The notes below the pieces were generated by a model. That model saw only the letters and a program-made list of their open reading frames with translations, was not told the DNA's origin and searched no databases. This document shows, in pieces, positions 6,723 to 13,949 of a stretch of DNA of 26,580 bases. Source of the DNA: JAIVGV01 sp035295985 (GTDB lineage Bacteria > Acidobacteriota > Blastocatellia > Pyrinomonadales > Pyrinomonadaceae); contig DATHBT010000117.1 of assembly GCA_035295985.1 (NCBI GenBank), positions 1 through 26,580 on the forward strand, read 5' to 3'. The position numbers and the translations under genes were made by a program. Position 1 is the stretch's first letter. Each line of letters opens with the position of its first letter.

Positions 6723-7703
6723 TTACCCCTTCAGCTTCTTCAACTCCTCGGTCAGCGCCGGCACGGCCTCGAAGAGGTCGCCGACGATGCCGTAGTCCGC
6801 GATGTCGAAGATCGGGGCCTCCGGGTCTTTGTTGATGGCGACTATCGTCCCCGCGTTCTTCATCCCGACGAGGTGCTGGATCGCGCCCGATATGCCGAGA
6901 GCGACGTAGAGCTTCGGCGCGACCGTCTGGCCCGACGAGCCTATCTGCCTGTCAATCGGCAGCCACCCGGCGTCGCAGATCGGGCGGGACGCCGCGATGT
7001 CGCCGCCGAGGACTTCGGCCAACTGCTCGGCGAGCTTCAGGTGCTCCTGCCCCTTGATCCCGCGCCCGACGGCGACGATCACGTCGGCCCGCGAGAGATC
7101 GACCGCCTGCTTCACCTCCTGGAACGGCGGCTCAGGCTTCATCCTGATCTCTCCGACCTCGACCGCGAGCGACTCGACCGGCGCGCTCCCTTCGCCACGC
7201 TCGGCCTGCTCCGCGCGGTACGCGCCCGACTGGAACGTCGCGAAGACTGGCGGCTCGCCGGCGGAGACCACGTCGGCATCGATCTTGCCCTGGAAGATGC
7301 GCCGAGTGAACGTCGCCGCCCCATCGCCTGCCGACGCGCGCACGCAGTCGCTGATCACGCCCTTCCCGAACCGCGCCGCCAGCTTCGGCGCGCAGTCGCG
7401 CACGAGGTAAGTGTGCGGCATTACGACGTACTGCGGATCGATCCGCCGCACTGCCTGTTCGAGTGCGTCGGCGTAGCCGTCGGGCGTGTACTCTGAGAGC
7501 TTCGGACTCTCGACCGAGACGACGCGCTCGACCTTGTAGGGCGCGACCTGTTGCGCGAGCGCCGCGTCCGTCGAGAGTACGACGGCAGTGACAGGCTGGC
7601 CCAGCGACGCGCCCAACTGCTGCGCCGCCGCCACGGCCTCGAAGGAAGTTTTGCCGAAGACGCCGTCCCTGTGTTCAGCGAAAACTAAAATTCCGTTAGG
7701 CAT
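6723..7703 (-). CDS. etfA: Electron transfer flavoprotein subunit alpha
   Basis: The FAD-binding subunit of the ETF heterodimer, which accepts electrons from acyl-CoA dehydrogenases and passes them to ETF:quinone oxidoreductase or another acceptor. It has 326 residues, close to family length. The C-terminal FAD domain is clear: VAVGRGIKGQEHLKLAEQLA, then SRPICDAGWLPIDRQIGSSG, PKLYVALGISGAIQHLVGM and NKDPEAPIFDIADYGIVGDL. The N-terminal domain begins GILVFAEHRDGVFGKTSFEA. etfB is 123 bp upstream on the same strand. The ATG is certain from the conserved start, but the bases directly before it belong to a heptamer repeat arm and contain no Shine-Dalgarno sequence. No acyl-CoA dehydrogenase gene is in the window. 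Confidence 0.95.
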   Translation of the reverse strand: MPNGILVFAEHRDGVFGKTSFEAVAAAQQLGASLGQPVTAVVLSTDAALAQQVAPYKVERVVSVESPKLSEYTPDGYADALEQAVRRIDPQYVVMPHTYLVRDCAPKLAARFGKGVISDCVRASAGDGAATFTRRIFQGKIDADVVSAGEPPVFATFQSGAYRAEQAERGEGSAPVESLAVEVGEIRMKPEPPFQEVKQAVDLSRADVIVAVGRGIKGQEHLKLAEQLAEVLGGDIAASRPICDAGWLPIDRQIGSSGQTVAPKLYVALGISGAIQHLVGMKNAGTIVAINKDPEAPIFDIADYGIVGDLFEAVPALTEELKKLKG

Positions 7704-7822
7704 GGTTAGCTGTTAGCGATTAGCTGTTAGCAGTTAGCAAAACAAGAAACTAAAACGAAAGCGGCGGGTGAAAGCTGAGAGCTGTTTTCTTCTGGCTAAA
7801 AGCTAACAGCCAACCGCCAACC
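7704..7822. repeat. Heptamer inverted-repeat element A (etfB-etfA gap)
   Basis: The left arm holds five consecutive 7-bp units of the form NNTTAGC (7704-7738). The right arm (7795-7822) has two perfect complementary units (GCTAANN) and two variants (GCCAACC). A 56-bp purine-rich spacer separates them. The element fills nearly the whole gap, starts at the base next to the etfA start codon and stops 4 bp before the etfB stop codon. In the etfBA transcript it would fold into a long hairpin. Confidence 0.9.
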
Positions 7823-7826
7823 GCCC

Positions 7827-8600
7827 TTAAATCACCCTCGCCTCGCTCCGAAGCTTCTCGGCCAGTTGCGCCGCGCCGCGCCTGGCGTCGCCGTCGCCGA
7901 GGAACTGCGTCTGCTTCGTCTTCTCAGGGAAGTAGATTTTGGTCACGCGCTGGTGCGACGCGCCCTGCGACGCTTCGGACGCGGGCTGCACCTCCCTGAT
8001 CTCTTTCTTCTTCGCGGCCATGATGCCCTTCAAGGTCGCGTAGCGAATCTGGCTGATGCCGGACTGGATCGTCAGCAGCGCAGGCCGTGGCATCGAGTAC
8101 CACTGATACCAGCCGCTCTCAAGCTCGCGCTTGACGCGGAGTTGATCGCCTGAAGCGTCCACCTCGATAACGATGGTCGCGTGCGGCAAGCCGAGGAGTT
8201 CCGCGAGGATGACGCCCGTCTGCGCGTAGCCGTTGTCGTCGGACTGCAAGCCCGTCATCACGAGATCGGCCTGCTCGCCGCGGACGGCCTCGGCCAGAAT
8301 CTGCGCCGCCTTAAACGGCCCCATCCCCGTGGTGTCGTCCGCGACGACGTGGATCGCGCGGTCAGCCCCGCGCGCTAGCGCGTCCTTGATGACGGCCTTC
8401 GCCCGCTGCGGCCCCATCGTGCAGACGACGACCTCGCCGCCGTGCTTCTCCTTGAGCCGCAGCGACTCTTCGAGCGCGTAGCCGTCCGACTCGTTGACCT
8501 CCCAGGAGAGGTCGCCCTCCTCGATCCAGGTCGCTTCCTTGTTGATCCGCAGGATCGCGTCCTTGTTCGCGACCTGCTTCATTAAGACAATTATTTTCAT
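7827..8600 (-). CDS. etfB: Electron transfer flavoprotein subunit beta
   Basis: The AMP-binding subunit of ETF, partner of the EtfA encoded just downstream. The 257-residue length is typical. It begins MKIIVLMKQVANKDAILRIN and carries the family blocks WEVNESDGYALEESLRLKEK, VVCTMGPQRAKAVIKDALA, RGADRAIHVVAD and DLVMTGLQSDDNGYAQTGVI. The AMP-site region VKRELESGWYQWYSMPRPAL with LTIQSGI follows. Order and strand (etfB then etfA) match most bacteria. It lies downstream of fabF across a repeat-filled 124-bp gap. No Shine-Dalgarno sequence precedes the ATG; a repeat arm ends 1 bp from it. Together with the thiolase and 3-hydroxyacyl-CoA dehydrogenase on this strand it points to acyl-CoA oxidation or butyryl-CoA chemistry. 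Confidence 0.95.
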   Translation of the reverse strand: MKIIVLMKQVANKDAILRINKEATWIEEGDLSWEVNESDGYALEESLRLKEKHGGEVVVCTMGPQRAKAVIKDALARGADRAIHVVADDTTGMGPFKAAQILAEAVRGEQADLVMTGLQSDDNGYAQTGVILAELLGLPHATIVIEVDASGDQLRVKRELESGWYQWYSMPRPALLTIQSGISQIRYATLKGIMAAKKKEIREVQPASEASQGASHQRVTKIYFPEKTKQTQFLGDGDARRGAAQLAEKLRSEARVI

Positions 8601-8601
8601 A

Positions 8602-8716
8602 TCCGTGGTCAGTTGTCCGTGGTCAGTTGTTTTGAGTGGCGGCGTCGGCTGAGTGACATCTCGAAGCGCGTCGCTTCCGAATCACGAACAACTGACAACT
8701 GACCACGGTCAACTGA
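8602..8716. repeat. Heptamer inverted-repeat element D (fabF-etfB gap)
   Basis: Two heptamers alternate: TCCGTGG and TCAGTTG occur twice each at 8602-8629, giving a 14-bp period. The opposite arm (8689-8716) is CAACTGA twice, CCACGGT, then CAACTGA. The 59-bp spacer is GC-rich. One arm ends one base from the etfB start codon, and the other lies 8 bp before the fabF stop codon. Confidence 0.9.
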
Positions 8717-8724
8717 CTGCCTTT

Positions 8725-9969
8725 TCATTCTTCGTATCGTTTAAACAGGAGCGCGGCGTTGGTGCCGCCGAAGCCGAAGCTGTTGGAGAGCGAGTAGCGC
8801 ACCTCCGCGACTTCGCGGGCCGTGTTGGGGACGTAGTCGAGATCGCAATCGGGGTCGGGGGTGGCGTAGTTGATCGTCGGCGGCAAGGTCTTGCGGTGGA
8901 TGGCGAGGACGGAGAAGACCGCCTCGATGCCGCCCGCCGCGCCGAGCAGGTGGCCGGTCATCGACTTCGTCGAGCTGACGGCAAGTTTGTACGCGTGCTC
9001 GCCGAAGGTCTTCTTGATCGCGAGCGTCTCGAACTTGTCGTTGTAGGGCGTCGACGTGCCGTGCGCGTTAAGGTAATCGACCGCGTCGGGAGAGACGCCC
9101 GCGTCGCGCAGCGCCATCGTCATCACGCGCACCGCGCCCGAGGCGGTCTCGTCGGGCATCGTGATGTGGAAGGCGTCGGCCGTCATGCCGTAGCCGACCA
9201 GCTCGGCGTAAATTTTCGCGCCGCGAGCCTTCGCGAACTCAAGCTCTTCGAGGATCATCAGCCCCGCGCCCTCGCCGAGGACGAAGCCGTCGCGGTCGCG
9301 CTCGAAGGGCCGACTTGCCGCGGGCGGATCGTCGTTGCGCGTGGAGAGCGCGCGCATCGCGGCGAAGCCGGCGACGGACATCGGCGTGATCGCAGATTCC
9401 GCGCCGCCGCAAATCATCACGTCGGCGTCGCCGCGCTCGATGATCTTGAGGCTGTCGCCGATGGCGTGCGCGCCAGCGGAGCAGGCCGTCGCGGTGGCCG
9501 AGTTCGGCCCCTTCGCGCCCGTGCGGATGGAGACCTGGCCGGCGGCGAGGTTGACGATGGCCGAGGGGATGAAGAAGGGCGAGACTTTGCCGGGCCCGCC
9601 GGTCAGCAGCTTCTCGTGCTCGCGCTCGATGGCCCAGAAGTCGCCGATGCCGCTGCTGATGTATGTGCCGACGCGCTCCGAGATGTCGTCGGTGACTCGG
9701 AGGCCGCTGTCTCTCATCGCCTCGTCGGAGGCGGCGACGGCATAGTGGATGAAGGCGCCCATCTTGCGCGCCTCCTTCTTCTCGACGTACTGGAGCGGGT
9801 CGAAGTCGTTGATCTCGCCGGCGATCTTCACGGAAAACTTCTCCGTGTCGAACTTCTGTATGTAGCCGACGCCGCTCCGGCCCGCCACGAGCGAAGCCCA
9901 GGTGGACTCGACCGACAGCCCGACGGGCGTGATCAGCCCCAGCCCCGTTACCACCACACGCCGTTTCAA
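8725..9969 (-). CDS. fabF: 3-oxoacyl-[acyl-carrier-protein] synthase II
   Basis: Elongating condensing enzyme of type II fatty-acid synthesis: joins malonyl-ACP to acyl-ACP with loss of CO2. It has 414 residues. The catalytic triad is visible: C163 in TATACSAGAHAIGDS, His in YLNAHGTSTPYND, and His in KSMTGHLLGAAGGIEA. The C terminus NSFGFGGTNAALLF is the family ending. The start is TTG at 9967-9969, set by a GGGGAG Shine-Dalgarno 6 nt upstream and by the conserved opening KRRVVVTGLGLITPVG; no ATG fits. It lies 135 bp downstream of acpP, with a strong GC hairpin in between, and is followed by etfBA. Confidence 0.96.
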   Translation of the reverse strand: MKRRVVVTGLGLITPVGLSVESTWASLVAGRSGVGYIQKFDTEKFSVKIAGEINDFDPLQYVEKKEARKMGAFIHYAVAASDEAMRDSGLRVTDDISERVGTYISSGIGDFWAIEREHEKLLTGGPGKVSPFFIPSAIVNLAAGQVSIRTGAKGPNSATATACSAGAHAIGDSLKIIERGDADVMICGGAESAITPMSVAGFAAMRALSTRNDDPPAASRPFERDRDGFVLGEGAGLMILEELEFAKARGAKIYAELVGYGMTADAFHITMPDETASGAVRVMTMALRDAGVSPDAVDYLNAHGTSTPYNDKFETLAIKKTFGEHAYKLAVSSTKSMTGHLLGAAGGIEAVFSVLAIHRKTLPPTINYATPDPDCDLDYVPNTAREVAEVRYSLSNSFGFGGTNAALLFKRYEE

Positions 9970-10041
9970 CTTAAACTCCCCCCGCTAACTTCGACGGCCA
10001 ACGCCCCGGAAGATTAGAGCACGCGGCTTGCGCGCATCGCG

Positions 10042-10074
10042 CGGCGGCGGGACGATCCGCGCGCCCCGCCGCCG
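10042..10074 (-). other. Strong GC hairpin between acpP and fabF
   Basis: CGGCGGCGGG at 10042-10051 pairs perfectly with CCCGCCGCCG at 10065-10074 around a 13-nt loop. No T-tract follows on either strand, so it is not a standard terminator. In the transcript it lies after the acpP stop and before the fabF start. It could stabilise the acpP message or cause partial termination, which would fit the high demand for ACP relative to FabF; that role is inference. Confidence 0.5.
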
Positions 10075-10104
10075 ACGAACCGTGCCGACGCGAAAAAGTG
10101 GCGG

Positions 10105-10362
10105 CTAGCTGCCTGCCTTGCCGAGGTGCGTCTCGATGTAGCTGTAGGCGTCGCGCACGCTCTGAATCTTCTCGGCGTCCTCGTCCGGTATCTCGATGCC
10201 GAACTCTTCCTCGAAGCGCATGACCAGCTCGACCGTGTCGAGCGAGTCGGCCCCGAGGTCGTCGATGAAGCGCGCGTTGGGCGTCACCTCGTTCTCGTCA
10301 ACGCCCAGCTCGTCAACGATGATTTGCTTCACCTTATTCTCGATCTCTTGTTGATCGGGCAT
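10105..10362 (-). CDS. acpP: Acyl carrier protein
   Basis: Carries growing acyl chains on a 4'-phosphopantetheine arm. It has 85 residues, is strongly acidic, and has the attachment serine S40 in the signature DLGADSLDTVELVM. The flanking helices are typical: ENKVKQIIVDELGVDENEVT at the N-terminal side and MRFEEEFGIEIPDEDAEKI after the serine. The ATG at 10362 has a clear GGAGGAG Shine-Dalgarno about 10 nt upstream. It follows fabD after only 78 bp, which leaves no space for the fabG gene that normally sits there. Confidence 0.98.
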   Translation of the reverse strand: MPDQQEIENKVKQIIVDELGVDENEVTPNARFIDDLGADSLDTVELVMRFEEEFGIEIPDEDAEKIQSVRDAYSYIETHLGKAGS

Positions 10363-10440
10363 GACAGTTCTGCTCCTCCGGACAACGAAAGTAATAAAAC
10401 TCGGTTTCGGCTTTGCCGCAGATTAAACCACTTTACGCGC

Positions 10441-11400
10441 TCAACCGGCAACGCCAGCGCGCCCTTCCGACAGGGCTTCGCGCGCGGCCGTCAGACTCGC
10501 GGCGTCTTCCACGTTCAACGCGCGCGCCTCCGGCGCGATCTGCCTGAGCAGCCCGGACAGGACTTTGCCGGGGCCGACTTCGACGAACGTCTTGACGCCC
10601 CGTCCTTCGGCCAGTGCGGTCACCGACTCACTCCAGCGAACGGGCTGCGAAACCTGTCTGATCAACGCCTCGCGCGCCTCCGCGCCCGTGCGGATCAGCT
10701 TCGCGTCCACGTTCGTCACGAGCGGCACGCGCGGGTCGTTGAAGTTGAGCCGCCGCAAATCTTCGGCCAGCCGCCCCTGCGCCGGCATCATCAGCGCGCA
10801 GTGGAACGGCGCGCTCACCGGCAGCTTCACGGCCTTGCGCACGCCGCTCGATTTCAGAACCTCAATCGCCCGATCCACCGCGCCCGCGTGGCCCGCGATC
10901 ACGATCTGCTTCGGCGAGTTCAAATTCGCGGGGCTACAAACCTCGCCTTGCGCCGCCTCCTCACAAGCCGCCGCGACCGTCTGCTCATCCGAGCCGAGCA
11001 CCGCGGCCATCGCGCCGACGCCGACGGGCACGGCCTCCTGCATGTAACGGCCCCGCGCGCGGACGGTACGAACCGCGTCCGCGAGCGAGAGCGCGCCCGC
11101 CGCGACGAGAGCCGAGTACTCGCCGAGGCTGTGGCCCGCGACGAAAGACGGCGAGGGAAAACCTTCCGACTCCATCGCCCGCAGCGCCGCGACCGAGGCA
11201 GTCAGGATCGCCGGCTGCGTGTTTTCCGTCAGCCGCAACTCCTCGTCCGGCCCCTCGAAGCAGAGCCGCGAGAGCGCGAAGCCGAGGGCGTCGTCGGCCT
11301 CCTCGAAGGCGGCGCGCGACGCCGGAAACTTCTCCGCCAGTTCGCGCCCCATCCCCGCGCTCTGCGAGCCTTGGCCGGGAAAGATGAAAGCAAGAGACAT
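10441..11400 (-). CDS. fabD: Malonyl-CoA:ACP transacylase
   Basis: Moves the malonyl group from CoA to ACP, feeding chain elongation. The 319-residue length is typical. It opens with FIFPGQGSQSAGMGRELAE, has the nucleophile S91 in AGHSLGEYSALVAAG, the substrate-carboxylate Arg near VRTVRARGRYMQEAVP, and the catalytic H200 in SAPFHCALM. The C terminus matches FVEVGPGKVLSGLLRQI. The ATG at 11400 fits the conserved opening. The bases directly upstream are a heptamer repeat arm, so no Shine-Dalgarno sequence is present. It lies between fabH and acpP on the same strand. Confidence 0.96.
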   Translation of the reverse strand: MSLAFIFPGQGSQSAGMGRELAEKFPASRAAFEEADDALGFALSRLCFEGPDEELRLTENTQPAILTASVAALRAMESEGFPSPSFVAGHSLGEYSALVAAGALSLADAVRTVRARGRYMQEAVPVGVGAMAAVLGSDEQTVAAACEEAAQGEVCSPANLNSPKQIVIAGHAGAVDRAIEVLKSSGVRKAVKLPVSAPFHCALMMPAQGRLAEDLRRLNFNDPRVPLVTNVDAKLIRTGAEAREALIRQVSQPVRWSESVTALAEGRGVKTFVEVGPGKVLSGLLRQIAPEARALNVEDAASLTAAREALSEGRAGVAG

Positions 11401-11485
11401 TGGTAGCTGTTAGCTGTTAGCTGTTAGCTGTTAGCCAAGCAAAAGTAAGTCGTTTTTGCTAAAAGCTAACAGCTAATCGCTAATA
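11401..11485. repeat. Heptamer inverted-repeat element B (fabH-fabD gap)
   Basis: Five units (TGGTAGC once and TGTTAGC four times, 11401-11435) face four complementary units of the form GCTAANN (11458-11485) across a 22-bp spacer. The left arm touches the fabD start codon, and the right arm ends 6 bp before the fabH stop codon. It uses the same heptamer type as elements A and C. Confidence 0.92.
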
Positions 11486-11491
11486 GCTTTC

Positions 11492-12481
11492 TCACCATTT
11501 AACCAGCACGCCGCCCCACGTGACGCCTCCGCCGAAGGAGGCGAGTAGCACGAGGTCGCCCCCATGGACGCGGCCGGCTTCGACGCACTCGTCCAACGCA
11601 ATCGGGATCGAGGCCGAAGAGGTGTTGCCGTGCTCGGAGATGTTTGAATAGACGATGCCGGGATCGACTTTGAGCTTGTCGGCCACGGCGTCCGTGATCC
11701 GCTGGTTCGCCTGGTGCGGGATGAAGAGCTTCACGTCCTCGGCCTTGTAGCCGGCCTCTTCGAGCACCTCGCGCGAAACCTCCGTCATCGAGCGGACGGC
11801 GACTTTGAACAGCTCGTTGCCGCGCATCTTGAAGAAGTAGTCGCCGCGGGCGAGCGATTCGGCGCTGTGGCCTAATCTGGTGCCGCCGCCGGGCGCGAAG
11901 AGTTGTTCAGCGAAGCGCCCGTCGGAGCGTATGCGCGTGGCGAGGATGCCGCGCCCTTCGTCCTCCGTCGGCGCGAGGACGGCCGCGCCCGCGCCGTCGC
12001 CGAAGATGACGCAGGTCGAGCGATCCGTGTAATCGACGTAGCGGGTCAGCACCTCCGCGCCGATGACGAGCGCGAGGCGGGACTGGCCTGTGCGGATCAT
12101 CGTGTTGGCGAGGGTCAGGCCGTAGAGGAAGCCGGAGCAGGCGGCGGCCAGATCGAAGGCGGCGGCGCGGTGCGCGCCGAGTTCGGTCTGGATGAGACAC
12201 CCGGTCGAGGGCAGGATTTGATCGGGCGTGACGGTGGCGCAGATGACGAGATCGATCTCGGCCGGGTCGATCTTCGCGCGCTCGATGGCTTGGCGCGCGG
12301 CGCGCACGGCGAAGAGCGACGTGTACTCGCCCTCGGCGGCCTTGTGCCTCTGCTTAATGCCGACGCGCTGGACGATCCACTCGTCCGAGGTCTCGACCAT
12401 CCGTTCGAGGTCGGCGTTCGTTATGACGCCTTCCGGGTACGACCGGCCCGTGCCGATGATCCTCGCATTCAGGTTCGCCAT
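11492..12481 (-). CDS. fabH: 3-oxoacyl-[acyl-carrier-protein] synthase III
   Basis: Initiating condensing enzyme: joins an acyl-CoA primer (often acetyl-CoA) to malonyl-ACP. It has 329 residues. The catalytic triad is C115 in DLAAACSGFLYGLT, His in LFIPHQANQRITDAV and Asn in ISEHGNTSSASIP. It opens with NARIIGTGRSYPEGVITNAD and closes with SFGGGVTWGGVLVKW, both standard. A GTG sits directly before the ATG, so the start could be 12484. I choose the ATG at 12481 because an AAAGG sequence lies 7 nt upstream. Positioned between plsX and fabD as in most bacteria with this cluster. Confidence 0.96.
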   Translation of the reverse strand: MANLNARIIGTGRSYPEGVITNADLERMVETSDEWIVQRVGIKQRHKAAEGEYTSLFAVRAARQAIERAKIDPAEIDLVICATVTPDQILPSTGCLIQTELGAHRAAAFDLAAACSGFLYGLTLANTMIRTGQSRLALVIGAEVLTRYVDYTDRSTCVIFGDGAGAAVLAPTEDEGRGILATRIRSDGRFAEQLFAPGGGTRLGHSAESLARGDYFFKMRGNELFKVAVRSMTEVSREVLEEAGYKAEDVKLFIPHQANQRITDAVADKLKVDPGIVYSNISEHGNTSSASIPIALDECVEAGRVHGGDLVLLASFGGGVTWGGVLVKW

Positions 12482-12500
12482 CACAAAACCTTTCCGAAGC

Positions 12501-12528
12501 AGAGGCCAGAGGTTAGAGGCCAGAAGAC
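12501..12528. repeat. One-armed heptamer array E (plsX-fabH gap)
   Basis: Four units of 7 bp: AGAGGCC, AGAGGTT, AGAGGCC, AGAAGAC. I see no full opposite arm; a single GGCCTGT near 12537 could be its remnant. The gap is only 66 bp. It looks like a decayed or partial member of the elements found at the other gaps. Confidence 0.55.
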
Positions 12529-12547
12529 GGAAGCGGGCCTGTGTGAA

Positions 12548-13630
12548 TCAGTCGCCCGCAGACATCTGGAGTCCGACTTCCGACACCTCGCGTGCCAGCG
12601 CGCTCGTCTCGGCGAGGCCGCGCTCGATGCGCTCGGCCGCGCCATGCTCGGAGAACTCCTTGACCGTGCGGATCGCGTTGCGGACGGCCCGGGCGTTCGA
12701 GCTGCCGTGGCCGACGACGACGATTTTCCTGACGCCGAGCAGCGGGGCCGCGCCGTACTCGGCGTAGTCGAGCCGCTTCTTCAAACGCTGGAACGCGGGC
12801 CGGGCGAGCACCGCCCCGGCCTTCGTGATCGCGGAGGCCGAAAGCTCGCGGCGGATCATGGAGATGACCGCCTCCTGCAAGCCCTCGGAGAGCTTGAGCA
12901 TCACGTTGCCCGTGAAGCCGTCGGTCACGATCACGTCAACGTCGCCGGTGAACACGTCGCGGCCCTCGACGTTGCCCACGAAGTTCAGCCCGCGCATCGA
13001 GCGCAGGAGCGGGAACGCCTCCTTGGTGAGCGCGCTCCCCTTCGCTTCCTCCTCGCCGACGCTCATCAGCCCGACCGAGGGGCGCGAGGTTCCGAGCACT
13101 GTCCGCGAGTAAGCGTCGCCCATGATAGCAAACTGCGCCATCTGGTGCGGCTTACAGTCCGCGTTCGCGCCAACGTCGAGGAGCAGCGTCGGCCGGCCCG
13201 ACTTGGTCGGCACGAGCGCGGCGAGCGCGGGCCGGTCGACGCCGGGCAGCATGCCCAGGACCATCATCGCCGTCGCCATCGCCGCGCCGGTGTTGCCGGC
13301 GGAGACGAGTCCGTCGGCCCGGCCTTCCGCGACCAGTTTCGCGCCGACGCGGAGCGAACTCCTGCGCTTGCGCCGCACGGAGGTCGCCACGGGATCGTTC
13401 ATCCCGATCACCTCGGTCGCCTCGACGAACTCTACCCGGCGGTCGCCCTGCCTGCGCCAGCCGCAGCGTCGCAGCTCCGGCTCCACCACGTCGGCGCGGC
13501 CGACGAGTATGACCCCGACGCCGAGATCTCGCGCGGCCGCGAGCGCCCCGTCGATCTCCGGGTGCGGCGCGCGATCAGACCCCATCGCGTCCACGACGAC
13601 CTTGCCCGTCAGTTGGCGTGCCGTTCTCAT
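12548..13630 (-). CDS. plsX: Phosphate acyltransferase PlsX
   Basis: Makes acyl-phosphate from acyl-ACP, the acyl donor for PlsY in phospholipid synthesis; peripheral at the membrane. It has 360 residues, slightly longer than the usual 330-345. It opens with VVVDAMGSDRAPHPEIDGAL and carries GLVSAGNTGAAMATAMMVLG, PTKSGRPTLLLDVGANADC, FTGDVDVIVTDGFTGNVMLK and DYAEYGAAPLLGVRKIVVVG with GHGSSNARAVRNAI. The C-terminal 30 residues are less conserved. The ATG is at 13630, without a strong Shine-Dalgarno sequence, 39 bp after rpmF. The rpmF-plsX-fabH order is widely conserved. Confidence 0.96.
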   Translation of the reverse strand: MRTARQLTGKVVVDAMGSDRAPHPEIDGALAAARDLGVGVILVGRADVVEPELRRCGWRRQGDRRVEFVEATEVIGMNDPVATSVRRKRRSSLRVGAKLVAEGRADGLVSAGNTGAAMATAMMVLGMLPGVDRPALAALVPTKSGRPTLLLDVGANADCKPHQMAQFAIMGDAYSRTVLGTSRPSVGLMSVGEEEAKGSALTKEAFPLLRSMRGLNFVGNVEGRDVFTGDVDVIVTDGFTGNVMLKLSEGLQEAVISMIRRELSASAITKAGAVLARPAFQRLKKRLDYAEYGAAPLLGVRKIVVVGHGSSNARAVRNAIRTVKEFSEHGAAERIERGLAETSALAREVSEVGLQMSAGD

Positions 13631-13669
13631 CCCGTCGCGTTGGCGCGAAAGTTAGCGCGCCGCCGCGCG

Positions 13670-13855
13670 TCAGACCTCGGTGTCGATGCGGACGACCTCG
13701 CGGCCCTTGTAGAAGCCGCACTTCGGGCAGACGCGGTGCGGCAGACGCGGCTCCTGGCAGTTCGGGCACGCCACGGTCTGCGGCGCGCGCAGGGCGTCAT
13801 GCGCCCGGCGCTTCCTCGTCCTGGCTTTAGAATGACGACGTTTAGGATTCGGCAT
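13670..13855 (-). CDS. rpmF: 50S ribosomal protein L32
   Basis: Large-subunit ribosomal protein of 61 residues. The start MPNPKRRHSKARTRKRRAHD is the L32 signature. The zinc-binding form is present, with CPNC near residue 36 and CPKCG near residue 49. The ATG at 13855 has a GGAG Shine-Dalgarno about 9 nt upstream, even though a repeat element fills the rest of the upstream gap. It lies between yceD and plsX, the common arrangement linking ribosome and lipid synthesis. Confidence 0.98.
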   Translation of the reverse strand: MPNPKRRHSKARTRKRRAHDALRAPQTVACPNCQEPRLPHRVCPKCGFYKGREVVRIDTEV

Positions 13856-13871
13856 GATTACTCCAAAGTTA

Positions 13872-13949
13872 AGTGATGAGTGATGAGTAATGAGTGACGA
13901 GTAGAAGAAACCGATTTAACTCATCACCCATTACTCATCACCCATTACT
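13872..13949. repeat. Heptamer inverted-repeat element F (yceD-rpmF gap)
   Basis: AGTGATG-type units (four in register at 13872-13899, with small changes) face CATCACC and CATTACT units alternating twice at 13922-13949. The spacer is 22 bp and contains GAAGAAAC. The right arm runs into yceD: it supplies the TGA stop (13938-13940) and the preceding three codons. Confidence 0.9.

Noticed and set aside
8653..10017. A 454-codon plus-strand open frame antisense to fabF
   Set aside because: It mirrors fabF, whose catalytic residues are complete, and has biased composition with no recognisable motif.
11903..13876. A 657-codon plus-strand open frame antisense to fabH, plsX and rpmF
   Set aside because: It is the complementary-frame shadow of three well-identified genes in GC-rich DNA; its product is Arg/Ala/Asp-rich without any domain.
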